From: Chlorella sorokiniana
Lineage: Eukaryota; Chlorophyta; Trebouxiophyceae; Chlorellales; Chlorellaceae
Assembly: GCA_025917655.1 (NCBI GenBank)
Contig: CP084615.1
Location: 1,798,001-1,862,000, forward strand
DNA: 64,000 nucleotides
Direction of reading: 5' to 3'
Notes under the pieces: generated by a model
What the model saw: only the letters and a program-made list of their open reading frames with translations
Told to the model about the DNA's origin: nothing
Databases searched by the model: none
Program-made: the position numbers and the translations under genes
Shown: piece after piece, positions 44,275-56,162 of the stretch
How positions within the stretch are numbered: position 1 is the first letter of the stretch
Layout of the letters: each line of letters opens with the position of its first letter

Positions 44275-47200
44275 ATGTCGGATCAAGAGGCGGTAAAGGT
44301 GAGGCTGTGTGAAGCGCAGGCGCGCTTTGCACTCGGCGCCGGCAGCCGAATCGGTCAATTGGCATCCCCCTCGCAGGTCATTGTGCGATGCAGACCCCTA
44401 AACGAGCAGGAACGTCGCGATGGGAGGCAGGTGGCTGTGCAGGTGGACAGCCGCGAGGGGCAGGTCACGGTAAGTTGGCAGCGGAACGCATCAGCCTGCT
44501 TCAATGCCCGCAATTCTGACTGTCGAGTTTCAAGGCACCCGCAGCTCCGTCACGCGACAGATGGGGACAAGACCTTCACCTTTGACCAGGTTGGCAGCAG
44601 CAGCGGCGGCCCGCTCAAGGCAGTGTGGATGCACGTTTGTGCTGCCTTATCGCAAGCAATAAGTATTGGCAGGGTAATCGACCCGACATTGCTCTTGTAT
44701 TCCTGCCTTACATTGTGTGCCGCTCGCACTTGCCATCGGCAGGCGCACGGGCAGGATGCGCGGCAGGAGGATGTGTATGCTGGCGCCGCCGCCAGCCTGG
44801 TGGGTGCTGTGCTGGAGGGCTTCAACGCAACGGTGCTTGCCTACGGTCAGACGGGGTGCGGCAAGACGTACACGATGGAGGGATGGGAGGTGCCGGCAGA
44901 GGAGCGCGGCATCGTCCCACGAGCCTTTGACCACATCTTCCGAGAGATTGAAAGGGGTGCGCGCTGCTGGGGCATCTGTGCCCCGTCCCCGGACCGTACG
45001 GCGCAGTTGTGTGTGAACACACGAAGATCTTCCTGCGGGTTCTGGCATGCCGGGAGCTGCCATCACATCCCCTGCATCAGCTGCCGCCCGAGGACCCCCC
45101 CCGCCATCCCGCCGTGCCCTTCCCCGCTTCAGGCCGCGGCGACCGCGAGTTCCTGGTGCGGGTGACCCACCTGGAGATCTACAACGAGGAGGTGCGGGAC
45201 CTGCTGAGCCGGGACCCGAAGGCGCGGGTGGAGGTGCGGGAGAGCCCCGACCGCGGCGTGCACGTGCGCGGGCTCAAGGAGTTTGTGGTGAAGAGCGCGG
45301 CGGAGATGGCGGGCGTGCTGGAGGTGCGCTCCCGCAGGGCCTGCCTGCGTCGTCTCCAATCGCTTCGCCGAGGCAGCCTGTGCAGCCGCCAGGCGCACCA
45401 GCAGCGTAGGGGCGGCGCGGGCCCTGGTGCCACCCCGGCTGCCGCGCTGTGCCGCCGATTGCAGGCTGGCAGGAAGAACCGCACCGTGGGCGCCACCCTG
45501 ATGAACCAGGACTCCTCCCGCTCGCACTCTATCTTCACCGTGGTGGTGGAGGCGGTGGACAAGGGCGCCGCCGCACCCGGCCCCAGCGGCGGCTCCCGGC
45601 CCCCAGCCAGCCCGGCAGCCCCGCCAAGGGTGGCGGCGGGGGAGGGGCGGGCAGGCGGGGCTGCGCGTGGGCAAGCTGCACCTCGTGGACCTTGCGGGCA
45701 GCGAGCGGCAGTCCAAGACGGGGGCCAGCGGCCAGCGGCTCAAGGAGGCCACCCGCATCAACCTCAGCCTGTCGGCGCTGGGCAACGTCATCGCCTCCCT
45801 CACCGACCCGGGCGCGACGCACGTGCCCTACAGGGACTCCAAGCTGACCCGCCTGCTGCAGGTGAAGGGCGGGGAGGAGGAGGAAGGGGGCGCGCGCGCG
45901 CTTGGAGCACACCCACAAAGCAGGGTGCCAAGCTGCTGGCAGACGGCGGCTGCCTGGCGGCGGCCTTGCAACGGGAGGAGGGCGTGCCCTGCAGCAGCGC
46001 GGTGGGCCCAGTCCTGAAAACCCTGCGCTCCTTCCGACCCACCACAGGACAGCCTGGGCGGGAATGCCAAGACTGTAATGATTGCCAACATTGGCCCAGC
46101 AGGTAAAGCCCACAGGCCTTTTGCAACTTTTATGAGCCAAAGCTTGCCCCGGAGCAAGGTTTGTTCTCAGGCATCCAAGCATTGAGCCGGTCTTGCTGAG
46201 CTGGTTTCTGCGCTGCTGCCGCTTCCCCACATGCAGACTACAATTGCGATGAGACGCTGAGCACGCTGAGGTATGCATCCCGCGCAAAATTCATACAGAA
46301 CAAGCCCAAGGTCAATGAAGACCCCAAGGTAGGCGGCCCTCAGCTTCAAGCGTCGGAAACAGATGAACGAAAGAGGGCAGCCATGCTGTGGTCGGCGGCC
46401 GCACAGCGTGGTGTGGTGGCTGCTGAGGTGAAGTGCGCTTTGCCGCTCGGACCTGTCCTGTGCCATGCAGGACGCCCTGCTACGCGAGTTCCAGGCCGAG
46501 ATCTCGAGGCTCAAAGAGGAGCTGGCATCCCTGCAGCATGAGCAGGAGGCCGGCGGGGGCCTTCCCCTGGCAGCGGCCCCTCAGCGGCGGATGCTGCAGG
46601 CCGAGGCGGCGGGGGCCAGGCAGCGTTGGACACAAGGGCAGCCGCCATTGGGCACGAGGCACGCGCCGACCTGGCCAGGCAGCTGCAAGAGGCCGCCACG
46701 GTGGAGGCGCTGGCAAAGGCGCGGCAGGAAATCGAGGCGGAGGCCAGGTGCGGGGATGGGCGCTGTTGATCACGCCCAACCCCTTGATGTGGGGCAGGAC
46801 GGCGTGGCCAGCCGCGCCCTGAGGCGACGTCTGTTTGCTGCGCCCGCCGTGCAGGAAGCGGCTGGAGGTCGAGATGGCTGCCCTTGCCGCCAGCCAGCAG
46901 GAGAGGCAGCACGCGGAGGCGCTGCTGGCTGCGCAGCAGGCCGAGCTGCAGGCGTACGCCGCGGAGGTGGAGCGGGAGCAGCAGGAGCGGCTGCTGCTGG
47001 AGCAGCGCATCCGGGCCATGGAGAGCCAGGCGAGGCGGGGGCCTGGCCGGCAGCCCGTGTGTTTGGGGGCCCGCTTGGCCCTAAGCCCGCAGGGTCGCAG
47101 GAAGTGCCGGCTCCAACAGCCTTGGCACTGGGTCCGGGCAGGCAGGGCTGGGTGGGTGCTGCCCGCGCGGCTGCACACGTTTGTCTTCCTGGGCCCATGC

Positions 47201-48567
47201 AGGTGCTGAGGGGCGGCCAGAACGTTGGGGGCCAGGTGGAGGCCCTGGAGGCGGCGGCGGCAGCCCGGCAGGAGGACCTCACGCGGCAGCGGGCGGCCAT
47301 GGCGGCGCAGGCGGCGCGCGCGGCTGAGCTGGAGGAGGCGCTGAACGAGCTGCAGGGGCAGTGCAGCGGCGCGCGGTTGAGTGTGGGGAGGGGCGGTGGG
47401 CCCCCACAGCCCGCCAGAGCGGCCGCCAAGCCCGGGCAGCAGCCGGCAAGGCAGCAGGAACTGCCCCGGGCAACACTTGTGCACCCTGGCGCAGGAGGGT
47501 GCGGCGGGCAAAGGGGCCCGGCTGCAGGGCGTGGCGGCGCTGGTGCAGGCTGCGCGTGCGGAGTGCGCGGCCCAGGCGGCCGAGTTCCAGGCGGAGCGCG
47601 AGCGCCTGCTGGAGGACGCGCGGCGGCTGCGCAAGCAGATTGCGCAGCAGGCAAGCCAGGGCCCACCACCTGCACAGCCTGCACCTGCGGCGGCTGCCCA
47701 TGTCCCGCAGGGCTGGGCGCCACCGGCTTCGACGCCAGGTCTCGTTCGCAAGCTCACGCATTCGGCGGGCAGGCAGGGTGCCCATTCAAGGCTGTGCGCC
47801 TTTGCGCCCCCAGGAGCTGGTCATTGCTGCCTACATCCCCCGAGTACGTGCAGCTCATCCACTCGCACTGCCGCTGGGACGAAACAGCTGCCTGCTGGTC
47901 ACTGGACCACCTGGAGTGGGCGGGCAACATGGTCAGGTGTGCATGCGGTGGCAGGACTGCTGCGTCACTGGGCCGCAGGGCGACCGACGTGCCCGTGGAT
48001 GGCAGGTGTGGCGGCAACGGCGGCGCTCCTCACCCCGCCTCATCTGCCTGCAGGGCGCGGCGAGAGTGCGGAGCCAGCATGAGCGGCAGCGAGGCGTCCT
48101 CCCGCTCGGAGAGCGCAGCCTCCTCCGCGCCTGCCACCCAGCGTGGCGGCGGCGACGACGACCGCGACGGCGGCTGGGGCGGGCTGGGCGGCGGCGACGG
48201 CGGGGTGCTGCAGGGCGCATCCGACAGGCTGGCCAACATCTACTTTTCCGTCTCCCCACTGCATGAGGCACAGGGGCACGGCTCCCGGGCGCCGCCTGGG
48301 CGCCGGCCTGCTGGGGCGCAGCAGCAGCCCGCCGGTGGGCAGGCCACGCACTGCAGCAATGGCAGCACGGCAGGCCATGCGGCGCCCCACACCACACGCT
48401 CTGCATGGGACACAGTGGGGATAGGGATGGTAGCGAGAGCTGGCTGTGAGAGAACTCGATGTAAGCACGATGGCGGCGCCGCTACGATGCATATGCCGCC
48501 ACAGCGTGTGCCTGGCCATGTGCTGCCTCACTTGGCCAATGTCGACATTGGCTTCGTATATTATTAA
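44275..48567 (+). CDS. Kinesin-2 motor subunit (FLA8/FLA10, KIF3 type)
   Basis: Kinesin-2 drives anterograde intraflagellar transport. Exons 44275-44298 (MSDQEAVK) and 44377-44469 ([19 protein letters not shown]) splice in phase. The motor shows [12 protein letters not shown]-loop [14 protein letters not shown] (44842-44880), [17 protein letters not shown], switch [16 protein letters not shown] and switch [22 protein letters not shown]. Then come [43 protein letters not shown] and [20 protein letters not shown]. The neck sequence [10 protein letters not shown] plus DALLREFQ is diagnostic of kinesin-2. A coiled coil of about 300 residues follows ([20 protein letters not shown]). The tail has a KIF3-like [10 protein letters not shown]...W motif (47835-47930), then a Ser-rich disordered end. 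The stop at 48567 is the best choice but the last exon is not certain. Confidence 0.92.
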
Positions 48568-48807
48568 TGCTTAGAAGAAAGCACGGTTAACTTTCAGCGA
48601 CCCTCGGGCCCACGCTCTTGGGCCTTACTTCACTCAGTTCCCTTGCTCGCTTTGCACCCGTCAGCTACGCTTTCTGCGATACCATCGCATTCCTCCGGCG
48701 AAACTCTAAAATAGAAAACCATCTCTAGCCAAGACCATTGGCAGCCGCGCCGCATCGGCCGCCGCCGCCCTGCCGACGCAGGGCGGTGGCACACGCTGCC
48801 CGTGTGA
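48568..48807. other. Short intergenic region
   Basis: 240 bases, AT-richer than the flanks (from about 48555), between the kinesin stop and the next start. It holds the 3' UTR of one gene and the promoter of the other. Confidence 0.5.
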
Positions 48808-49572
48808 ATGCTGGCCTTGCGGCCGGCGCTCAGTTCCTGGACAGCCAAGAGGCCGGCGGTAGCTCTACAAACGACAGTCAGGGCGATGTCCCGGCGAAGG
48901 GAGACGGAGGAGGAGCGAAAGGCCCGCAAGCAGGCCGTCAAAGTGAGCGCCGCACGGCTGCTGCCTGCCCCTGGTGCTGCCAGCCCGCTGCGTCGGCCCC
49001 CGCTCCGCTCCCGCCTGGTTTGATGTGACCCGCTCCGACGCCTGCTTGCAGGCGCAGAAGGCGGCGCGGCGCCTGCAGCGCGAGGGCGCCGTGCAGCAGG
49101 TGGACCCCGAGTTTGGGTGCAAGCCCTGCGACGTGTGCCAGCGCATGGTGGGCACCCTCATCCGGTGCCAGATCGACGCCAGCAAGAAGTGGTTCATGGT
49201 GAGCTGGGCGGTTGAGCGCGGCTGCCCACGTGGCTGCACGGGCAGGGCGGGGTGTGAGCCGGAGCGCGGCGCCGCGCCTGCGCAGGTGTGTGGGCGCTGC
49301 TGGCGGGACGTGAGCGGAGGAGTGGTGGACGGTGACGCAGCGCATCCCCACTACAGGTGATCCGCGTGTGCCAAGGAGCTGCGACGCTTCCGGGGCCCGC
49401 TCTGCATCACCCCCCACGCACCGCCCGCCGCACCGCCCGCCGCTGTCACTGCCTGCGCGCCCGGGTGCTCCTGAAGCTGCCCCCATTGCCGGTTGGTGCT
49501 GATGATGGAGTACCAAACCTGTTTTCATGCAGATACGGTGGCCTGTGGCGAAACCTGCATGCTCAGAAGTGA
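48808..49572 (+). CDS. Conserved Cys-rich organellar protein of unknown function
   Basis: Four exons splice cleanly: 48808-48942, 49052-49198, 49286-49356 and 49533-49572. Introns are GT-AG and phases agree. The N-terminus (MLALRPALSSWTAKRPAVAL) looks like a plastid or mitochondrial targeting peptide. A basic helix (RRRETEEERKARKQAVK) follows, then two CxxC pairs in FGCKPCDVCQRMVGTLIRC and MVCGRCWRDVSGG, suggesting a zinc ribbon. The end is HPHYRYGGLWRNLHAQK. The Cys pairs and the GGVVDGDAAHPHYRYGGLW stretch look strongly constrained. I do not recognise a named family. The mature protein is about 100 residues. Confidence 0.7.
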
Positions 49573-50298
49573 AGTGAAGGGCGCTGCAATGCCGAGGCGT
49601 GCCGCGCGCTTCCCATCCCGTCGGGTCTGGCTACTGCTACTCTCTCTCCAGGCAGACTGGAAATGTTGCGGCAGTCAACGGAGTTTGGTTGACTGGGAAA
49701 GAGGCGACTCATTCACCGACAGAGAGGAAGAGGCCGCGGATTGAGCGAGCTCATTGAGCTGCCCGGGAAGCTGCCTTGCAGCAGTGGCGGCGGGTCACGA
49801 GACGATCCCGACTGCCAAATCCCGCACTACAAACACCTTTAGAATAGAGTTAATCAATTGACACCCTCATATCCATTAAGCAGGCTGTGAAGCCAGTCTT
49901 AAGCCTAAGGCTCCGAAAAACAGAACGGGCGGGTCTTCGGCGGGTCGGAAGCCGCAAAAGAGTGCGAGAGTGTTTGTATACCTCAACTCCTTTGGGTGAG
50001 GGGCAGCTGTGTGCGGGGCTAAGGTCTGGCGTTATCAAACCCTCCTTTTCCGGCTGCCACATTCGTTTTTCTCTGTTCACAAGTACGGGGGCAATAGTTT
50101 AGGCCGCATATATCGGTGGGCGCTCCCGCGCTTTAGCAACTCGGCACCGCCGCCAGGCGAAGGCTGGCTTGCTGGGGTTTGCCTGGCTGTTTCATGTGGG
50201 TACAATGCTCTTGACACACTTTGACAAGTCACGTACGCACTAGAGGAGCTGGTCACATTGGGCGCCGCCGCCGCCATTTTCATCTCTGTCTTGGCCCT
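49573..50298. other. Intergenic region, no gene recognised
   Basis: About 725 bases. The part from 49830 to 50230 is clearly more AT-rich. No ORF, tRNA or repeat can be supported. Confidence 0.5.
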
Positions 50299-51921
50299 AT
50301 GCAGGCAGCGTGCCAGAGGGTGCCAGCATCCGGCCTGACCCTGGCGAAGGCACGTATGCAAGCCATGCCAGGCCTCGGCGCTGAGCCCACCCACGCAGCG
50401 ACGCAGCCGCACCGCTTCAGCCCGCAGCAGGTTGGTGGGGGCTGTGTTGCGGGCAGCATGGGCGGCGGCGGGGTGCATTGCTCTTGGAAGCCCACCCGGC
50501 CTGGTTTCCCTCCAACGCCACCTGCCCCATCTCCTCCTGTCCTGCAGCTGCTCTGGCAAGCGCAGCACGAGTCGCCGGAGCTGGAGCCCAGCGGAGGCAG
50601 CTTTGCGCACTACAACCCAACCCCGGCCTACCACCCAGGCAGCACAGCGGCCGGCATGGCTCATCAGCCACAGCAGGGCCCCGCCCCCTTCTCTCGCGCC
50701 ACCTCCATGCCATCCACCCACCCAGGCCTGGCCGCCGCCAGCCAGCTGCTGCTGGCCCGGCGCCTCTCCCGCCAGCAGGCCCAGCTGCGGCGCATGCGAG
50801 CAGAGCAGCAGGAGTGGTGTGAGGCCGCGCAGGAGCTGCTGCGCCGCGGGGGCCGGCAGCAGCAAGCAGCCCCTGGCATCCACGCTGGCAGCTGCCTGCC
50901 ACACGGGCCAACCATGCGGCTTGCAGGCAGGGGGTGCCCACACGCGAGCACCCTCGAGCAGTGGCCAGCACGCGCAGCGGCGCAAGCGGCCAGCACCGGC
51001 CTCCCTGCTGCCGCTGGAGCCGCGGCAGCTGGGCGCCGACCAATCCTGGGGCGGCTCGCCGCAGCCGCCGCCTCACCCCACATCGGCATCCCTGCCCCCG
51101 CATGCCCAGCCAGATGAGCGGCAGGCAGGCGGTGGCGCCAGCTCCGAGCTCCTGCACGTCTTCAGCTGCCTGCACGCTGAGCTGGCAGAGGGAGCGGGGC
51201 AGGCGCAGGCGCGGCAGCTGGTGCAACAAGACCCGGCGGCAGCGTGCTGCACGTGGTTAGCGCCGCACCAGAGCAGCGGCGGTGCCTGGCAGGCAGCGGA
51301 GCCAAGGGGCAGCCCTGGGCAGCTGCGCCCACCCACGCAGCCCGAGCTGCACACGTCCCCCAGCTTGGGAGCGGCCGCCCGGGCCAGCCAGCCTGGCAGG
51401 CTGACGAGCCGTTGTTGCAGGAGGCCTGGCGGACCGCCTTACCGGGCAGCAGCCTGGCGGTGCAGCAGCAGCCTCGTGTGCTGGCCATGTCAGCACCAGG
51501 CGGCGGCGGCCTCCCCGCCATCCCGCAGGCTCTTGCCTGCGGCGACCCGCTGTGCTCGCCGCGCCTGCACCCCAGCCTGCAGGCAAGCCCCGCTGCCAGG
51601 CCCTGCTCCTCCTGCGCTGCCCCCGCGCTGCACTGCTCTCTTGCCGCCCTTCCCTTCACTGCTGCCCACACCCGGGTGTGCCCGCTCACACCGTTTGCCG
51701 CCATGCCCCTGCTGCAGTCCTTTCCCAGCCTGGATGCCCTGCCCTTTGCCAGCCAAGAGCTTTTCGAGGCCGTACTGGGGGCTGAGCTGGATGGAAACGG
51801 GGAATCGACCCCGCTCAGCGCTCTGCTGCGTGGGCTGCCCACACCTGGCGGCAGCGCCGCGGGCGACCCGGCCCAAGGGCTGCTGCTCGACGGCAGCTTC
51901 ACACGCCGCCACACACTTTGA
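50299..51921 (+). CDS. Low-complexity protein of unknown function
   Basis: Exon 1 is 50299-50430 (MQAACQRVPASGL to HRFSPQQ). Exon 2 starts at 50548 after a GT-AG intron, with LLWQAQHESPELEPSGGSFA then HYNPTPAYHPG. It then becomes Ala/Gln/Pro-rich with one probable coiled coil (RRLSRQQAQLRRMRAEQQEW) and a basic patch HAQRRKRPAP that could be a nuclear localisation signal. Later parts are read in other frames, so either introns or sequence errors are present around 50890 and 51240. The last exon gives SFPSLDALPFASQELFEAVL and ends at 51921. Its hydrophobic/acidic pattern could be a transactivation segment. No catalytic or DNA-binding domain is visible. A regulatory protein is a guess only. Confidence 0.42.
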
Positions 51922-52917
51922 CGACCCGCTTGAGCTGCGCATTGCGCTGCGCCATGCAGGCAGTAACAAACGGCTGATGACGGCAATGAACCCTGGTTAC
52001 CACAGTGCTAGATCGAACGATCACCGCTCCCCTCTGCATGCTCCTCCCCGTCTCTCCCTTCCACTTTGGACCAACCGTCGACTGCTGCACTGCCACCACG
52101 AGAGGAACCCGTTGCCAGCATTTCCTGCCTGAAAGGCAGCAACGGCTGTGCTTGCGTTGTCAGGGTTTCCATGCACCGTCCACCCTTGTGACGGCGCCGA
52201 CCTTGCACGCGGCACTGTGTACCTGCATACGCCTTTTGTGACCAGCACTACTAATAAGGACGATCCAGGCAATTGGGCCTTGCATCTCGCGCATATAATC
52301 TATTGACTCTCTTCTCGACTCGACTGCTTCTTGCATATTTCTTACATACCCCACTTGGGGACTGCACGGCATGCCACCGTCCCAGTCTTGCCCGACGGCT
52401 GTTGGTGTGATGCACTGTAGTGCACTGAAACCCTGGTGAAGGGTGCTGGCAGCGCACGTAGACGTGGTTGAGAAAGCGCTTGGAGGGCGCACAGGGGCCC
52501 ACTGAAGGAAGGAAGAAACAGATATACTATGGCGTGCGGTGCTGGCAGGAAGAGCGGCAGTGTAAGTGCGGCAACGTCTCATGCGTTTAGGGGCCAAGCT
52601 GCGACAAATGGATGGAACCAGGCAGACAGCGCTACAGCAGCACGGCGCTCGCCAAAATCTCAAACTGGCAAAAACTTGCCGATGGAGCTCCAGCCCGTTG
52701 CTGGCAGGACGGAAAAAGGGGTTGCTGGCAGGTCGGAAAAAGGGGATGCTGGCAGGTCGGATAAAGGGCGGCGGCGCCGTGCAAGGGCAGCGCACGCGCT
52801 GTCAGCACCAGGCGCAGCGCGTGTGGTAGTCGGGTGTGAGCATCGCTGCTCAAGCGTGGACGGACGCAATGCAGTCGTCGCCCTGGCCAGCGTGCCTGGC
52901 AGCCCGCGGTCGGCGCC
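51922..52917. other. Convergent intergenic region, about 1 kb
   Basis: It lies between the 3' ends of the low-complexity gene and the FAM20-like gene. It contains the 24-base repeat described separately and an AT-rich stretch (52240-52340). Short ORFs on both strands lack motifs. Confidence 0.5.
52698..52768. repeat. Three tandem copies of a 24-base unit
   Basis: TTGCTGGCAGGWCGG followed by AAAAAGGGG repeats three times with only a few changes. It lies in the gene-free stretch downstream of both neighbours. Confidence 0.95.
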
Positions 52918-55900
52918 TCACTCGCGCACCGTGGCCGCGTAGCCCTGCCGCGCCACCAGGTCGTCGAGGTAGCGCAGCACGTAGTCGCGGCGGTGCAGCA
53001 GGGCGCGCTGCTCGGCGCGGGACAGGTGCTGGCCCAGCTGCGGTACGGGGGTGGGGGAGAGGGGGGGGGGGCAATGGGTGGTGGTGGGACGGGGGGCTGC
53101 GGCCAAACGCCATGCGCCTGGCAAGCGGTCTAGGCAGCATGCCCCAGCATGGCCAGGCCAGCGGGGCCGACAGGGACCGCCCCGCTGGGCGTGGCGGGCA
53201 GCAGGGCGGGCAGCAGGGCTGGCGGCCGCACCTCCTGCGCCACCGCGTGGGAGTCGAGGAAGCGGAGGCGGAGGTAGGTGGAGGCGGAGACGCAGCGCAC
53301 GGGGCCCGTCCCAAACGCGTTCTCGTGCTCCATGCTGACAACCGCCTCCTTGCTGCGCCGCGTGGGGGGTGGGGGTGGGGAGGGCAGCGGGGTGGGTGGA
53401 GGGGGCGCAGGGGCGGTGAAGCGCGAGGAGAGCGGGCCGGCAGTTGGCGGCGTGCGGCACATGCCACGGCGTCGAGGCCCCCGGCCTCCGTGCCTCATCT
53501 TGCTGCATGCCCCGGGGCCCCGCCGCCCCGCCCCCACACACCCAGGCCCGCCCCTGCCCCCACGCACACCCAGGCCCGCCCCTGCCCCCACGCACACCCA
53601 GGCCCGCCCCTGCCCCCATGCACACCCAGGCCCGCCCCAGCCCAGGCGGGGATGGGTGCGGAGGCCCACCGGAAGGAGGCGGCGTGGTCAATCAGGAGGG
53701 GCCGCGTGTCGCCCCGCCAGCCGGCGCCCGCCTGCCTGCCTGCCGCCCAGTGGGGCCCCAGCAGGAAGTGGCCGTGGTGGCGGTCGGAGTTGTGCAGCAG
53801 CACGTCCAGGATGCGCGTGTCGGACAGCAGCACCGACGGGTCGGCGCCCACGACTCGCGCCCAGCCTCGCGCAGCTGGCGGCAGCCCTGCCGGCAGGCGC
53901 GGGGGGTTGGACAGGTCATGCAGCGCTTGCCGCTGCGCACAGCCGCAGGCTGGCTGGACTCCAAGGGCAGGGTGCAGCGGCGCAGCAGGGCCATCAGGGG
54001 GCAGGGCGCAGTCGGCACGGCGTGGCGCAGCGGCGCCGCCACCCACCTCCACCCACAGCATCATGGCCCCCTCCGCAAACGCCACCTCCTCCTCCTCCTC
54101 CCCCAGGCTCAGCGACAGCGGCGCGCACCTACGCGGCACAATCGAGTGGCGGGGTGTGGCGGGGCCAAGCGGGCAGAGTACGAGGCAGGACCCGGCCGCC
54201 TCGCTGCCGGCGCACGTGGCCCGGCGCTGCAGCCCCTGCGCCTGCCCCCACACCCGTGCGTGCGCCCCCCTCTGCCTGCTGGTGCGCCCCCTCAGCCGCG
54301 CCCCCGGCAGGCAGCCGGGCCCTGCCTGTATGCCACCGGCGGCACCAGGTCCATGCCCAGCAGCAGGTTGAGGCGGTAGGCCACCCACTCCATGGGGGTG
54401 CGGTGCCAGCCCCCGCGTCCCCGTACACACGCGGCTTGTAGATGGCGCGCACGCGCTGCGCGGTGTGGGGGTCTTGCAGCTGCACAGGGGGGGGGATGGA
54501 TGGGAGGACAGGGGATGGGGCAGGCAGCTCGCGGCGGGGGGGACCAAGCGAGGGAAAAGCAGGGGCCCGCCGGGGCGCAGAGCGACGGCATGCAGGCACC
54601 CAGACCTCTGTGGCGGCGGCGGTGGCGGCTGAGCGGCAGGCAGGCGGGCAGCTGGTGTGTCGGCGGCGGCGGCGGGGGCCCCACCGTCAGCAGGTAGCTC
54701 TTGTGGTCGAACTGGGAGGGCGGCATGGGCTCCCCGCTCACCACCAGCCCCTGGCCCAGCACCCGCACCAGCTCCGCATGCCGGGCAGCAACATCCTGCA
54801 CACGACAAAAGGGGGGTTGGGTGGGGGGGGTCAGCACTTGGCAAAAGGTGGGCCTGGCTGACCGGCCAGCCCTGCAGCGCCCGCTGAGCCAGAGGCCGGC
54901 CTGCTGCTCTGCCAACGGCCCCGACCGCCCCTGCCCAACCCGCTCGCACGCACCCAGCCACGCACCTGCTGCGGCCCGCCCTTGGCGCGGTACTCCGCCG
55001 CCGCGGCCTGCGAGAAGGAGTGTGCTGCGGAGACGAGGGCGTGGGCTGCCAGGGCGCGCAGCTCCTCGGGCGCCAGGTGGCGGTGCACGGTGGCGCCGTC
55101 GGCGGTGCAGCGCGCGGTGGTGTGCAGGCTGACGGTGCAGGCGTCTCCCTCGGGCTCCACCGCCGCGCTCAGCTTGCTGCAGCAGATGGATCCCGGGTGC
55201 TGCATGCTGCAGCTCAGCGTGGCCTGCGACACGCCCGTGGGCTGGTGGTAGACGGGGTGGGGGCGCCGTCCAGGTGCGCGTGGCTGTCGCCGCCGCCGCT
55301 GCAGGCGGGCGCGTCCAGGGCCAGGTGCGCGTGGCTGTGCTTGTGCTGCTCCAGGTCCCGCAGCATGGACTGCGCGTCGGGGTGTGCTGCTGCGCCGCGT
55401 GCTGCGGCAAGTCCAGCGTGTCCAGGCCGCCCGACTGGCCGCCGTCCGGGGGGGGAGGCCAGCGCGGCGCGCAGCGCGGCCGCCAGGTGCTGGATCTCAG
55501 CCTGCAGCTCCGAGTTGTCGGCCTGCAGCTGTAGCAGGGCTCTGCGGGGCGGCAGGGGCGCAGAGGGTCCGGTTGCGGGCAGGAGCAGGGTGCCGGTCTA
55601 GGGCAGCAGGAGCACGGTGGCGGTGGCACTTTGAAAGGCGGGGGCCACCACCTCACCGCTGCAGCGCCTCCTGGCTGGCCGTCGGCTCATCTAGCCACTT
55701 CGAGTCCGATGCATGGGTTTCAGCGTGCTGGGGGGCCAGTTGGGGCTGGGCAAAGTGCTGCTGTCGAGAGTGGGCGTTTTCCGCCGAGGCAGGCTGGTAG
55801 CTGAAAACGGCAGTGGGCCTGCGACCCCGTGCCCGGCAACTGCATTTGCGAAACGAGGGGTGCCTGGGCAGGCCCAGCCCAGCGGCAGCTGAGCACGCCG

Positions 55901-56015
55901 GCATCATTAGAGGGCCAGACCCAACTCGGAAAAGCACAAAACCGAGTGGTATGATTAATGTTGCTGTGGGAGCAACTGGTGCATGCATCAGGGGCAGGGT
56001 TTCTCCAGTGCACAT
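52918..56015 (-). CDS. FAM20-like kinase-fold protein with coiled-coil N-terminus
   Basis: The C-terminal half has motifs in the order and spacing of FAM20-type secretory-pathway kinases. AIYKPRVYGD has the nucleotide-binding Lys. TPMEWVAYRLNLLLGMDLVP then PVAYR corresponds to the FAM20 helix reading AAFHLDR...VPPVVGR. ILDVLLHNSDRHHGHFLLG is the catalytic loop (DRHH also in FAM20). LLIDHAASFRW sits at the metal-binding D position. The end is LDDLVARQGYAATVRE at 52918. Upstream are DHKSYLLTV, HAELVRVLGQGLVVSGEPMP and a coiled coil (LLQLQADNSELQAEIQHLAA) reached by a good splice from EPTASQEALQR. Starts at 56015 or 55988 give a hydrophobic segment TATLIIPLGFVLFRVG that could be a signal anchor. 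A PI3/4-kinase-like relative is the alternative. Residues are conserved enough to expect activity. Confidence 0.55.
53515..53645. repeat. Tandem repeat of about 30 bases in an intron of the FAM20-like gene
   Basis: Four near-identical copies of a unit built from CACACCCAGGCCCGCCCC and TGCCCCCACG-like sequence occur head-to-tail. They fall between exons of the minus-strand gene and appear non-coding. Confidence 0.85.
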
Positions 56016-56162
56016 GTCGAAGGTGTCCCGTTGGCCAGGCCGGGGTTTTGCAAATGCGGTTGCTCAGAGACAAACTTGCGGCACGTTTCCTGCGCTTGGC
56101 TGTCCATTCATAAACATATTCCACCACTATAGCCCGTTCCCCGACGTGAGGCGGTCAACGGG
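56016..56162. promoter_or_regulatory. Very short divergent promoter, FAM20-like / DNAAF11
   Basis: Only 147 bases separate the proposed opposing start codons. If the FAM20-like start is downstream (55988), the gap is 174. A bidirectional promoter is implied. Confidence 0.5.

Noticed and set aside
46465-48567. Single 700-codon open frame as one kinesin exon
   Set aside because: It runs through several introns. The coiled-coil and tail motifs alternate between frames and are flanked by GT and AG sites.
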